Assembly: GCF_008329645.1 (NCBI RefSeq)
Contig: NZ_CP043474.1
Coordinates: 62,001 to 126,000, forward strand
DNA: 64,000 nucleotides
Source: Mycolicibacterium grossiae
GTDB taxonomy: Bacteria; Actinomycetota; Actinomycetes; Mycobacteriales; Mycobacteriaceae
Reading direction: 5' to 3'
Of the stretch, positions 52,147 through 61,188 are shown piece by piece. A program made the translations under genes and the position numbers. The notes below the pieces were generated by a model, which worked only from the letters and a program-made list of their open reading frames with translations, ran no database searches and was not told the DNA's origin. How positions within the stretch are numbered: position 1 is the stretch's first letter; every line of letters starts with the position of its first letter.

Positions 52147-52208
52147 GCGCTTGCGCGAAGAGCAGAGGGCACGTGAGCGCTTGCGCGAAGAGCAGAGGGC
52201 AGCGATGA
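52143..52208 (+). CDS. 21-residue minigene made of two 10-codon repeats, coupling the ATPase genes
   Basis: ATG overlaps the first ATPase stop (ATGA) and its TGA overlaps the second ATPase ATG (ATGA). The product is MSACAKSRGH followed by VSACAKSRGQ and R. The underlying 30-bp repeat begins each time with a start codon and contains AGAGCAGAGGG, a possible Shine-Dalgarno. It has the same design and a related core sequence to the purN-purH minigene 8 kb away. Confidence 0.6.
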   Translation: MSACAKSRGHVSACAKSRGQR

Positions 52209-53341
52209 GCGCCGTTCCCGCCTTCACTCCGAACGCCGCGGATCCCGCGGCGCTGGAGGACGCGACGGTCGGGCGGGCGCAGCTCCTCGACACACTGGTG
52301 GCGCGGATCCGGTCGGCGGCCCGCGACGGGTCGCGCCCGCACACGCTGCTGCTCGCGCCGCAGGGCAGCGGCAAGACCCACGCCCTGCACGTCGCGGTGC
52401 ATCGGGCCCTCGCCGACCCCGACACCGCGGGCCGGGTGGTGCCGGCGCTCCTGCCCGAGGGCGTGCTGCCGGTGGGGTCCTACCTCGACCTGCTGACCGA
52501 GATCGCGCGGTGCGTCGGGCCGGACGTGCACGACACCGCGCGGGCGTTGCGCCGCGCACGCGACCCGATCGGCATCGAGGCCGCCGTCGGCGCCGCGGCA
52601 GCCGGGCGGATGCTGCTGCTGGCGGTCGAGAATCTCGACCGCGTCTTCGACCGCCTCGGCGAGACCGGACAGGGCAGCCTGCGCGCCTGGGTGGAGACGT
52701 CGACCGACGTGCTCGTCGTCGGTACGGCGCCCACGCTGTTCCCGGGCGTCTCGTCGCGGACCATGCCCTGGTACGGGTCGTTCATCGTCGACGCGCTGCC
52801 GCCGCTGGCTCTGGACGACTGCCTGACGTTGTTCGGCGCGGCGTGTGTGCGGCGCGGACGGCCCGACCTGACGTCGTTCGCCGCGTCCGTTCGCGGTCGC
52901 GGGCGGCTCGCGGTCGTGCACCGACTGATCGGCGGGGCGCCTCGGTCGTGGCTGACGCTGGCCGATGCCGCCGACCTCGACGCGCTGGACGCCGTCACGC
53001 CGGCGGTGGAAGTGGTGCTGGATCGGGTGGCGCCGCAGTATCAGCACCGCCTGTGGGAGCTGGCCGCCGGCGAACAGCGGCTGGTGGTCGAACTGGCCCG
53101 CAGCGCCGGTGCCCGTACGGTCGGCGACCTGGCCGATGCCGTGGGCGTGTCCAATCAGTCCGCGGCCACCGCACTCGGCCGGCTGGCCGACGCACACTGG
53201 GTGACGTCGTCGAAGGCGCCGGACGGCGACCGCCGCACCACCTGGTACGACCTCGCCGATCCACTGCTGCGGCTCGTCGTCCACTTTCGCGACGGCGACC
53301 GCGACGCCCTGCACCGCGCCGTCGCCGCGGCGTCGGAGTGA
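52205..53341 (+). CDS. P-loop ATPase with C-terminal winged helix, second gene of the module
   Basis: A 378-aa protein. Walker A is APQGSGKT (residues 51-58) and Walker B is MLLLAVENLDRV (about 140). The C-terminal winged helix-turn-helix reads TVGDLADAVGVSNQSAATAL, then GRLADAHWV (about residues 303-332). Distinct from the first ATPase but probably its functional partner, given coupling through the minigene. Similar ATPase-wHTH proteins occur among signal-transduction (STAND) ATPases and transposition or defence regulators. Function not assignable. Confidence 0.8.
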   Translation: MSAVPAFTPNAADPAALEDATVGRAQLLDTLVARIRSAARDGSRPHTLLLAPQGSGKTHALHVAVHRALADPDTAGRVVPALLPEGVLPVGSYLDLLTEIARCVGPDVHDTARALRRARDPIGIEAAVGAAAAGRMLLLAVENLDRVFDRLGETGQGSLRAWVETSTDVLVVGTAPTLFPGVSSRTMPWYGSFIVDALPPLALDDCLTLFGAACVRRGRPDLTSFAASVRGRGRLAVVHRLIGGAPRSWLTLADAADLDALDAVTPAVEVVLDRVAPQYQHRLWELAAGEQRLVVELARSAGARTVGDLADAVGVSNQSAATALGRLADAHWVTSSKAPDGDRRTTWYDLADPLLRLVVHFRDGDRDALHRAVAAASE

Positions 53342-53362
53342 ACCCGCATCGGCTGGAACGCC

Positions 53363-53400
53363 GAACCGGGGTCGGACCGCCGTCGGTCCGACCCCGGTTC
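53363..53400. terminator. bidirectional terminator between the ATPase module and sucD
   Basis: Perfect 16-bp arms (GAACCGGGGTCGGACC and its complement) around a 6-base loop, between convergent stops. Confidence 0.9.
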
Positions 53401-53410
53401 TGCGGAGGTG

Positions 53411-54313
53411 CTACAGGCTCTCGAGGATCTCGCGGGCCAGCTTCGCCGTCTCCGACGGGGTCTTGCCGACCTTGACGCCGGCGGCCTCGAGGGCTTCCTT
53501 CTTGCCCTGCGCGGTACCTGCACCGGAGGTCACGATGGCGCCGGCGTGGCCCATGGTCTTGCCCTCCGGCGCGGTGAAGCCCGCGACGTAGCCGACGACG
53601 GGCTTGGACACGTTGGCCTTGATGTAGTCGCCGGCGCGCTCCTCGGCGTCGCCGCCGATCTCGCCGATCATGACGATGATCTTGGTGTCGGGGTCGTTCT
53701 CGAACGCCTCGATCGCGTCGATGTGCGTGGTGCCGATGACGGGGTCGCCGCCGATGCCGATGGCGGTCGAGAAGCCGAGGTCGCGCAGCTCGTACATCAT
53801 CTGGTAGGTCAGCGTGCCGGACTTCGAGACCAGGCCGATCGGACCCTTGCCGGTGATGTTGTTCGGCGTGATGCCGACCAGCGACTCACCGGGGGTGATG
53901 ATGCCGGGGCAGTTGGGGCCGATGATCCGGGTCTTCTTGCCCTTGTCCTCGTTGTACGCCCACGCGTAGGCGCTGTCCTGCACCGGGATTCCCTCGGTGA
54001 TGACCACCAGCAGCGGGATCTCGGCGTCGATGGCCTCGATGATGGCGTCCTTCGAGAAGGCCGGCGGCACGAAGGCGATCGACACGTCCGCGCCGGTCTC
54101 CTTCATGGCCTCGGCCACGCTGCCGAACACCGGCAACTCGACGTCGTTGCCATCCTTGTCCTGGTGCGTGACCGTCGTGCCGGCCTTGCGGGCGTTGACG
54201 CCGCCGACGACCTTGGTGCCGGCCTTGAGCATCAGCTTCGTGTGCTTGGTGCCCTCGCCGCCGGTGATGCCCTGGACGATGACCTTGCTGTTGGCGTTCA
54301 GGAAAATCGACAT
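53411..54313 (-). CDS. sucD: succinyl-CoA synthetase alpha subunit
   Basis: A 300-aa TCA-cycle subunit. It has the CoA-binding Rossmann start [33 protein letters not shown], and the phospho-histidine loop [11 protein letters not shown] with His256. ATG start 12 bases after the sucC stop. It completes the ADP- or GDP-forming ligase with SucC. Confidence 0.97.
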   Translation of the reverse strand: MSIFLNANSKVIVQGITGGEGTKHTKLMLKAGTKVVGGVNARKAGTTVTHQDKDGNDVELPVFGSVAEAMKETGADVSIAFVPPAFSKDAIIEAIDAEIPLLVVITEGIPVQDSAYAWAYNEDKGKKTRIIGPNCPGIITPGESLVGITPNNITGKGPIGLVSKSGTLTYQMMYELRDLGFSTAIGIGGDPVIGTTHIDAIEAFENDPDTKIIVMIGEIGGDAEERAGDYIKANVSKPVVGYVAGFTAPEGKTMGHAGAIVTSGAGTAQGKKEALEAAGVKVGKTPSETAKLAREILESL

Positions 54314-54325
54314 TGTGCGTGCCCC

Positions 54326-55489
54326 TTACTTGTTCGCCAGCTCGGCGGCCTTGTCGGCACCGGAGTCCATGGTGTCGGCCTGGATGACCAGCGGGTGGTT
54401 GGCCTCGGCGAGGATGCGCCGGCCCTCCTCGACGTTGTTGCCGTCGAGACGCACGACCAGCGGCTTGTTGGCCTCGTCACCCAGCTTCTTCAGGGCGCCG
54501 ACGATGCCGTTGGCGACCGCGTCGCAGGCGGTGATGCCGCCGAAGACGTTCACGAAGACGCTCTTGACCTGCTCGTCGTTCAGGATGACGTCCAAACCGT
54601 TGGCCATCACCTCGGCCGACGCGCCACCACCGATGTCGAGGAAGTTGGCCGGCTTCACGCCGCCGTGCTTCTCGCCGGCGTAGGCGACGACGTCGAGCGT
54701 GGACATCACCAGGCCCGCGCCGTTGCCGATGATGCCGACCTCGCCGTCGAGCTTGACGTAGTTGAGGTCGTTCTCCTTGGCCTTGAGTTCGAGCGGATCG
54801 GTCGCGTCGCGGTCCTCGAACTCGGCGTGACCCTCCTGGCGGAAGTCGGCGTTCGCGTCCAGGGTGACCTTGCCGTCGAGGGCGAGGATCTGGTCGTCGG
54901 GCGTGCGCACCAGCGGGTTGACCTCGACCAGCGTCGCGTCCTCCTTGGTGAACACCTCCCACAGCTTCTGGATCGTCACGGCCGCGGCATCGAGGACCTC
55001 GGCGGGCAGGTGGCCCTGCTCGGCGATCGAGCGCGCGAAGTCGAGGTCGACGCCCTTCACGGCGTCCACCGGCACCTTGGCCAGGCGCTCGGGCTTGGTG
55101 GCGGCCACCTCTTCGATCTCCATGCCGCCCTCGACCGAGCACATGGCCAGGTAGGTGCGGTTGGAGCGGTCGAGCAGGAAGGAGATGTAGTACTCCTCGG
55201 CGATGTCGCTGGCCTCGGCGACGAGCAGCTTCTTGACGATGTGGCCCTTGATGTCGAGGCCGAGGATGTTCTGTGCGTGGGTGAACGCGTCATCGGGGGT
55301 GGCGGCGTACTTCACGCCACCGGCCTTCCCGCGTCCACCGACCTTGACCTGCGCCTTCACCATGACGGGCTTGCCGATCTCCTCGGCGATCGCCTTGGCA
55401 TCCTCGGCGGTGTCGGTCACCCGGCCGGGCGTGGTCGGAACGTTGTGCTTGGCGAACAGTTCCTTCGCCTGGTATTCGAAAAGATCCAT
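54326..55489 (-). CDS. sucC: succinyl-CoA synthetase beta subunit
   Basis: A 387-aa ATP-grasp subunit. N-terminus [20 protein letters not shown], nucleotide-binding [19 protein letters not shown], and the C-terminal [20 protein letters not shown] that contacts the phospho-histidine. Operon sucC-sucD. The leader region upstream contains a CRP-type site shared with the divergent peptidase gene. Confidence 0.97.
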   Translation of the reverse strand: MDLFEYQAKELFAKHNVPTTPGRVTDTAEDAKAIAEEIGKPVMVKAQVKVGGRGKAGGVKYAATPDDAFTHAQNILGLDIKGHIVKKLLVAEASDIAEEYYISFLLDRSNRTYLAMCSVEGGMEIEEVAATKPERLAKVPVDAVKGVDLDFARSIAEQGHLPAEVLDAAAVTIQKLWEVFTKEDATLVEVNPLVRTPDDQILALDGKVTLDANADFRQEGHAEFEDRDATDPLELKAKENDLNYVKLDGEVGIIGNGAGLVMSTLDVVAYAGEKHGGVKPANFLDIGGGASAEVMANGLDVILNDEQVKSVFVNVFGGITACDAVANGIVGALKKLGDEANKPLVVRLDGNNVEEGRRILAEANHPLVIQADTMDSGADKAAELANK

Positions 55490-55647
55490 TGCGCTGTCCC
55501 AGGAATCCTGTCTGTCTGCGTTGACGATCGTCGTTCGTGAGGTCGCCGATGTGGTGCTGGGTTCGAACCAGTGGAACTTTATCTACACGCGACGGAGGCC
55601 CTTGCACCGCCTGCCACTCATGTGGCACATCTCACCGGGGTGGGGAA

Positions 55648-55663
55648 AGTGATACGGATCACA
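55648..55663. promoter_or_regulatory. CRP-type binding site between sucC and the M23 peptidase gene
   Basis: AGTGA, six bases, TCACA: one mismatch to the palindromic consensus. It lies 159 bases before sucC and 103 bases before the peptidase start, so either could be the target. Confidence 0.6.
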
Positions 55664-55736
55664 ATCCGTCGGGGAACAAGGCCTCGGGTTGCCACCAACA
55701 TGGGATTTTGGTTAACGTGCCTGGGGTCTCGATAAC

Positions 55737-55748
55737 GTTACGGTTACG
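55737..55748. promoter_or_regulatory. tandem GTTACG repeat before the M23 peptidase gene
   Basis: Two adjacent GTTACG hexamers 18 bases before the peptidase TTG start. A direct repeat of this kind could be a response-regulator site, with MtrA one candidate for a cell-wall hydrolase. It is too short to be firm. Confidence 0.3.
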
Positions 55749-55765
55749 GCGCTAAGGATTTTCGG

Positions 55766-56830
55766 TTGGCAGAGCACAGGTCGTCCCGATCCCGACAAGG
55801 GATGCAGACGAGCCACTTTGACGCCGACGTCACTGACATCATCCCCTTCAACGAGTTCGGCGATCTGTCCGACTGGGATGACGACCACGGCTTCAGCAAC
55901 ACCTCCGCTTTCGATCGCGAGGCTCGCGTGATCCGCGCGCCCGAACTCGACGATCTCCACGACACCGACGATCTGGTGCCGCTGCGCCTCGTCGTCCCCC
56001 AGCAGTTCCAGGCCACTGCAGACGGTGAGCGCCGCAATTCCCGCGCCTACCGTGAGAGCTACACCGACACCAGCGACGGCATGGCCGCGACCGACGTCAT
56101 CGACATGTCGGGTCCGCGCCGCGGAGCGCACCGCAAACTCGACAGTGGTCACGTCAAGGGCCGCCTGGTGGCCGCGGCGATGGCCGCCGGTGCCACCGCC
56201 GCCGCCGCGTACTCGGTGGCCAACGCCTCCGAGACCCCCGCCGCGGAGACCATGCTGGCCGCGGGGCAGAACGCCTTCGTCGACGGCGCCCAGATCTCCG
56301 GCTCGACCGACGGCATGCAGATCGTCTCGGTGCAGCCGATTGCCAGTGCCTCGGTGCACAGCGAGGAGCTGGCCAACGGCGCCGCCTTCGCGCAGGAGCG
56401 CGCCGAGCGCGAGGCCCGGCTGGCACGGCCGATGTTCGTGATGCCGACCAAGGGCGTGTGGACGTCGGGCTTCGGCTACCGCTGGGGCGTGCTGCACGGC
56501 GGCATCGACATCGCCAACTCGATCGGCACCCCGATCCTCGCGGCCTCCGACGGCGTCGTCGTCGACGTGGGTCCGACCGCCGGCTACGGCGCATGGGTCA
56601 AGCTGCGGCACTCCGACGGCACCGTCACGCTGTACGGCCACATCAACACCTGGAACGTCAGCGTCGGCGAACGCGTCATGGCCGGCGACCAGATCGCCAC
56701 CATGGGCAACCGCGGCAACTCGACCGGCCCGCACCTGCACTTCGAGGTCCTCGTCGGCGGGTCCAACCGGATCGACCCGGTGCCGTGGCTCGCACAACGT
56801 GGCCTATCCCCGGGTGGTTACGTAGGCTGA
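55766..56830 (+). CDS. M23 (LytM/Peptidase_M23) family metallopeptidase (Rv0950c-like)
   Basis: A 354-aa protein. An acidic disordered cytoplasmic head of about 125 residues leads to one membrane helix (about 130-152, GRLVAAAMAAGATAAAAYSV) and a C-terminal peptidase domain. The zinc motifs are HGGIDIA (His, Asp), YGHIN, and TGPHLHFEV with its HxH pair; all are present, so it should be an active peptidoglycan endopeptidase. TTG start with AAGGA at good spacing; an ATG twelve codons later is the alternative. Confidence 0.88.
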   Translation: MAEHRSSRSRQGMQTSHFDADVTDIIPFNEFGDLSDWDDDHGFSNTSAFDREARVIRAPELDDLHDTDDLVPLRLVVPQQFQATADGERRNSRAYRESYTDTSDGMAATDVIDMSGPRRGAHRKLDSGHVKGRLVAAAMAAGATAAAAYSVANASETPAAETMLAAGQNAFVDGAQISGSTDGMQIVSVQPIASASVHSEELANGAAFAQERAEREARLARPMFVMPTKGVWTSGFGYRWGVLHGGIDIANSIGTPILAASDGVVVDVGPTAGYGAWVKLRHSDGTVTLYGHINTWNVSVGERVMAGDQIATMGNRGNSTGPHLHFEVLVGGSNRIDPVPWLAQRGLSPGGYVG

Positions 56831-56834
56831 TCGG

Positions 56835-57539
56835 GTGACTGACCGGACGACCTCGCAGGGACCGTCCTCAGACCGCACCCGCATCATCCGCCGGCAGCCG
56901 GACTCGCCGTCGCTGGAGTCGCTGGACTCCGCCCCGCAGACCGGCATCATCCGGCGCACCCCCACCGGACCCGTGCCGACCGTCGATCCGCCGACCACCT
57001 TCGTGCCGCGCTCATCGGACGACGCCCGCACGACGTTCGTGCCGCGCCTCACCGACGACGCACACACCACGGTGGTCCCCCGCGTCGGCGTCGACCAGCT
57101 GGACGACGGCGATCCCCGCACCACCTACGTCCCGCGTCCCACACCGTCGGCCATCGGACCGTCGGTCCCCGCCCACGCCGACCCCAAGGCCGCGTCGGCC
57201 ACGGCCACCGTCGCGATCATCAGCGGCTGGGCCACCGCCGTCATCGCCACGTCGCTGATCACCAACTGGTGGAAGACCGACGAATTGTTCTGCATCGCCA
57301 TCGGTTTCCTCACCACGGTGTCCGCAGCGGCCACCATCGGCGGGCTCATCGCACTGCTGCTGCGGCGACGGATCGGACGCCTGCTGCTGGGCGTCGGTGC
57401 CATCGTCGCGCTGATGATCTTCGCCGGGTTGTTCGTCGCGGGCGCCGCCCTGCCGGCGATCGTCTATTTCATTCCGGCGCTGCCGGTCGCGACGATCGGG
57501 TTGGCGCTGCTGCCCGCCACCGCGCGCTGGTGCCGCTGA
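56835..57539 (+). CDS. membrane protein with TTxVPR repeats
   Basis: A 234-aa protein starting at GTG four bases after the peptidase stop, so it is probably co-transcribed. The N-terminal 125 residues are disordered and contain RIIRRQP/GIIRRTP and four copies of TT(F/V/Y)VPR spaced 14-20 residues apart, possible phosphorylation or binding repeats. Three or four membrane helices fill the rest. Family not recognised. Its stop abuts that of uvrD1. Confidence 0.75.
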   Translation: MTDRTTSQGPSSDRTRIIRRQPDSPSLESLDSAPQTGIIRRTPTGPVPTVDPPTTFVPRSSDDARTTFVPRLTDDAHTTVVPRVGVDQLDDGDPRTTYVPRPTPSAIGPSVPAHADPKAASATATVAIISGWATAVIATSLITNWWKTDELFCIAIGFLTTVSAAATIGGLIALLLRRRIGRLLLGVGAIVALMIFAGLFVAGAALPAIVYFIPALPVATIGLALLPATARWCR

Positions 57540-59864
57540 CTACAGCTTCTGCACCGGCGCGTGGTTGTGCATCAGCTTGACCCGGCCCGCGCTGCCGAAG
57601 TCGATCAGCGACATCGCCGACTCCCCGACCCCCGCCACCTCCTCGACGCGGCCCAGACCGTACTTGTCGTGCGTGACTCGGTCGCCGGGCTCCAGCACGA
57701 TGAGCGGCCGGTTGCGGTTGGCGGCCGGACGGCTCGGTGACGGCCGACGGCTCTCCGGCGGGCCGAACCGACCGGCACCGCTGACCGGCGCGCTGAACGC
57801 CGATGCCGGCGCCTCGACGCGCCGCCAGTCGATGAGTTCCTGCGGAATCTCGCGCAGGAAGCGCGATTCCGGGTTCAGCATCGGCTGTCCCCAGGACGAG
57901 CGCACCTTCGCCCGGCTGAGGTAGAGCCGTTGCCGGGCGCGGGTGATGCCGACGTACGCCAGCCGGCGTTCCTCGGACAGCTCGGTGGGATCGCCCAGGG
58001 CCCGCATGTGCGGGAACATGCCGTCCTCCCAGCCGGTGACGAACACGACCGGGAACTCGAGGCCCTTGGCGGTGTGCAGGGTCATCATCGTCACCACCCC
58101 GGCGCCGTGCTCGGGGATGCCGTCGGCGTCGGCGACCAGCGACACCCGCTCGAGGAATTGCGCGAGGACACCGGTGTCGGGCACGTCCTCGTCGACCGGC
58201 TCGCCCTCCTCCTCGCGCAGCGCGGCGGCGTTGGCCATGTCGATGCTGAATTCGTGGGCGACGCTCACCAATTCGTTGAGGTTGTCCAGCCGGGCCAGGT
58301 CCTGCGGATCGTTGGACGCCTCGAGTTCGCGGCGGTAACCGGTGCGCTCCAGCACGTTCTCGACCAACTCGCCGAGTTCGCCGGCCAGCCCGCCGCGCAA
58401 TTCGTCGAGCATCGCGACGAATCCGGCGATCGCCTTCTCGGAGCGGGTGTTCAGCATCGGCACGCGCCCCTCGGCCGCGGCCTGCAGGGCGTCGTTGAAG
58501 CTGGCGCCGGTATTCTCGGCGTACACCGCGACGCACGCCTCGGCGCGGTCGCCGATGCCGCGCCGCGGGGTGTTGAGGATGCGTCGCATGCTGACGGCGT
58601 CCCCGGGGTTGTCCAGCACGCGCAGGTAGGCGACGATGTCGCGAATCTCCTTGCGCTCGTAGAACCGAACGCCGCCGACCACCTTGTACGGGATGCCCGC
58701 GCGGATGAACACGTCCTCCAGCGCACGGGAGTTGTTGTTCGTGCGGTAGAACACCGCGACGTCGTTGTAGGAGAAGCCGTGCCGGTCGCTGAGCGCGTCG
58801 ATCTCCTCGGCGACGAAGCGGGCCTCGTCGTGCTCGTTGTCGGCGACGTAGCCGACGATCAGCTCGCCCTCGCCCTGATCGGTCCACAACCGCTTCTCGC
58901 GCCGGCCGGCGTTGCGGGCGATCACCGCGTTGGCGGCCGAGAGGATGTTCTGCGTCGAGCGGTAGTTCTGTTCGAGCAGGATCGTCGTCGCGTTCGGGTA
59001 GTCCCGCTCGAAGTCCTCGATGTTGCGGATGGTGGCGCCGCGGAAGGCGTAGATCGACTGGTCGGCGTCACCCACCACGCACAACTCCGCGGGCGGCACC
59101 TCGCCGTCGGTGAGGTCGTGGCCCACCAGTTCGCGCACCAGCATGTACTGCGCGTGGTTGGTGTCCTGGTACTCGTCGACGAGGATGTGCCGGAAGCGCC
59201 GGCGGTAGTACTGCGCGATCTGCGGGAAGGCCTGCAGCACGGCGACGGTCTCGCCGATGAGGTCGTCGAAGTCCAGCGCGTTGGCCGCCCGCAGCCGCTT
59301 CTGGTACTCGGCATACACCTCGGCGACGATGCGGGTCAGTTCGTCGGTGCCGTCGGTGAGCGCCGCCGCCGCCCCGTCGGGGTCGATCAGCTCGTTCTTC
59401 AGGTTCGAGATCGCATTGGCGAGCAGGCGCGGCGAGTACTTCTTGGTGTCGAGGCCCATGTCCTTGGCGATCATCATGAGCAGCCGCCGCGAGTCGTCGG
59501 CGTCGTAGATCGAGAAGTTCGAATTCAGCCCCGGCAGCAGCGACGCCTGGTTGCGCAGGATCCGCACGCACGTCGAGTGGAACGTCGACACCCACATCGC
59601 CCGCGCCCGCGGACCGATCAGGCCCGCGACGCGCTCGCGCATCTCCGCGGCAGCCTTGTTGGTGAAGGTGATGGCCAGCACCTGGCCGACGCCGACGTCG
59701 CGCGCGGCGAGCAGGTAGGCGATGCGGCGGGTCAGCACGGCCGTCTTGCCCGACCCGGCGCCCGCGACGATCAGCAGTGGGGTGCCCTCGTGCAGGACGG
59801 CCTGGCGCTGCTGCGGGTTGAGGCCGTCGAGGAGGTGATCGGTGTCGGTGGCAAGCGAAGTCAT
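57540..59864 (-). CDS. uvrD1: ATP-dependent DNA helicase UvrD1/PcrA
   Basis: A 774-aa superfamily 1A helicase for DNA repair. Q motif LNPQQRQAV (residues 15-23), Walker A AGAGSGKT (34-41), ITFTNKAAAEMRERV (Ia), Walker B DEYQDTN (230-236), ADQSIYAFRGA (III), EQNYRSTQNIL (IV), TLHTAKGLEFPVVFV (V), and YVGITRARQRL (VI). The C-terminus (about 725-774, GDRVTHDKYGLGRVEEVAG) is the Tudor-like domain that in mycobacterial UvrD1 meets Ku or RNA polymerase. ATG start. Confidence 0.97.
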   Translation of the reverse strand: MTSLATDTDHLLDGLNPQQRQAVLHEGTPLLIVAGAGSGKTAVLTRRIAYLLAARDVGVGQVLAITFTNKAAAEMRERVAGLIGPRARAMWVSTFHSTCVRILRNQASLLPGLNSNFSIYDADDSRRLLMMIAKDMGLDTKKYSPRLLANAISNLKNELIDPDGAAAALTDGTDELTRIVAEVYAEYQKRLRAANALDFDDLIGETVAVLQAFPQIAQYYRRRFRHILVDEYQDTNHAQYMLVRELVGHDLTDGEVPPAELCVVGDADQSIYAFRGATIRNIEDFERDYPNATTILLEQNYRSTQNILSAANAVIARNAGRREKRLWTDQGEGELIVGYVADNEHDEARFVAEEIDALSDRHGFSYNDVAVFYRTNNNSRALEDVFIRAGIPYKVVGGVRFYERKEIRDIVAYLRVLDNPGDAVSMRRILNTPRRGIGDRAEACVAVYAENTGASFNDALQAAAEGRVPMLNTRSEKAIAGFVAMLDELRGGLAGELGELVENVLERTGYRRELEASNDPQDLARLDNLNELVSVAHEFSIDMANAAALREEEGEPVDEDVPDTGVLAQFLERVSLVADADGIPEHGAGVVTMMTLHTAKGLEFPVVFVTGWEDGMFPHMRALGDPTELSEERRLAYVGITRARQRLYLSRAKVRSSWGQPMLNPESRFLREIPQELIDWRRVEAPASAFSAPVSGAGRFGPPESRRPSPSRPAANRNRPLIVLEPGDRVTHDKYGLGRVEEVAGVGESAMSLIDFGSAGRVKLMHNHAPVQKL

Positions 59865-60121
59865 GACTCATCGAATCTACCGCCGACCGGGGACACGCGG
59901 CGCATCCGCGCAGCGGCGGCCTTTGCGTCGACTCGACCGCGGGTGGCACACTGCGAACGTTCCGGATCAGCAGCGACGATCCGACGTCGGGTGCCGGTTC
60001 ACGGTGCCCGCGGTCGAGTCGGCATCCGACCGAGCCCGCGGTCCGCGCCATCGACCGGGGCTCGCGCGCGGCCCGCGTCGGACGAGGCCGCAGTCCCCCG
60101 CGCATCACCGAGGAGTCATCC

Positions 60122-60385
60122 ATGAGCATCGAAGCCGACGGGACGCCGAACATCGACGACCTGCGCCTCGAGATCGACCGGCTCGACGCCGAGATCATCG
60201 CCGCGGTCGCCCGGCGCACGGAGGTGTCGAAGTTGATCGGCAAGGCTCGCATGGCCTCCGGCGGCACCCGGCTGGTGCACAGCCGCGAGATGAAGGTGAT
60301 CGAGCGCTACAGCACGCTCGGCCCGGAGGGCAAGGACCTCGCGATGCTGTTGCTGCGCCTGGGCCGCGGCCGCCTCGGCCACTAG
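60122..60385 (+). CDS. intracellular chorismate mutase (AroQ-delta, Rv0948c-like)
   Basis: An 87-aa all-helical enzyme converting chorismate to prephenate. It has LRLEIDRLDAEIIAAVARRT (active-site Arg and Asp), VSKLIGKARMASGGTRLVHS, and the C-terminal RLGRGRLGH. In M. tuberculosis the matching C-terminus is reorganised on binding DAHP synthase AroG, which activates this otherwise weak enzyme. ATG with GAGGAG upstream. The stop codon lies in the first of two 20-bp copies of a direct repeat. Confidence 0.93.
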   Translation: MSIEADGTPNIDDLRLEIDRLDAEIIAAVARRTEVSKLIGKARMASGGTRLVHSREMKVIERYSTLGPEGKDLAMLLLRLGRGRLGH

Positions 60386-60413
60386 GCAATCGAGCCGCCT
60401 CGGCCACTAGGCA
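60369..60413. repeat. direct duplication spanning the chorismate mutase stop codon
   Basis: Two identical 20-base copies (GCCGCCTCGGCCACTAGGCA) offset by 25 bases. The first contains the last codons and the TAG stop; the second lies just beyond it. Confidence 0.9.
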
Positions 60414-60432
60414 GGCCACGGGGCTCGAGCCG

Positions 60433-61188
60433 TCAGGGGGCGCCGAAGCCCGCCTGCCGGAGCACCTGCTGTCCCGCCGGGCCGGTGACGAAGTCGACGA
60501 AGTCGCGCGCCCGCTCGGCGTTTGCCGCGTCCTGCAACGTCGCGATCGGGTACGTGTTCACCGCGCCGGCGGACTCCGGGAAGTCGACGGCGGTCGAGGA
60601 GCCGCCCGCACCGGCGACGTCGGTGACGTAGACGACTCCCGCGTCGGCCTGGCCCGACGACACCTTGTTGAGCACGTCGGTGACCGACGACTCCTCGCTG
60701 ACCGGCGCGAGCGTGACACCGGTGGACCGTTCGACCTTCTGGGTCGCCGAGCCGCACGGCACCTGCGGCGCGCACGTGACGACGGTGAGCCCGGGCCGGG
60801 TGAGGTCGCGAAAGGACGTCACGGCCTTCGGGTTTCCCGGCGCGACGGCGATCGTCAGCACGTTGGAGGCGAAGTTCACCGGCGAGCCGTCGAGCAGTCC
60901 GGCGTCGGCCGCCTTCTGCATGTTCGTCGCATCGGCGGAGGCGAACACGTCCGCCGACGCACCCTGGGTGAGTTGCGTGACGAGGTCCGACGAACCGGCG
61001 AACGAGAACTCGACCGTCGTCCCCGGGTGGTCGCCCTCGAACTGGTTGCCGAGCTGGGTGAAGGACTGCTTGAGCGACGCCGCGGCGAACACCGTCACGG
61101 ACTCCCCCGACGGTGCGTCCGACCCGCACCCGGTGAGCAGCGCCGCGGCCAGTACGCCGGTGGCGGTCAGCGCGACGAGCCGCCTCAC
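60433..61188 (-). CDS. modA: molybdate ABC transporter substrate-binding lipoprotein
   Basis: A 251-aa periplasmic-type binding protein. Lipoprotein signal ending in lipobox LLTGC (about residue 22), then SVTVFAAASLKQSFTQLG, TVEFSFAGSSDLVTQL and GASADVFASADATNM, the oxyanion-binding segments of ModA. The GTG overlaps the stop of the upstream regulator gene (GTGA). No modB or modC follows: the next gene is the convergent chorismate mutase. Confidence 0.92.
   Translation of the reverse strand: MRRLVALTATGVLAAALLTGCGSDAPSGESVTVFAAASLKQSFTQLGNQFEGDHPGTTVEFSFAGSSDLVTQLTQGASADVFASADATNMQKAADAGLLDGSPVNFASNVLTIAVAPGNPKAVTSFRDLTRPGLTVVTCAPQVPCGSATQKVERSTGVTLAPVSEESSVTDVLNKVSSGQADAGVVYVTDVAGAGGSSTAVDFPESAGAVNTYPIATLQDAANAERARDFVDFVTGPAGQQVLRQAGFGAP

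Noticed and set aside
57930..60125. Plus-strand frame of about 730 codons opposite uvrD1
   Set aside because: Antisense shadow of a helicase with all motifs present.
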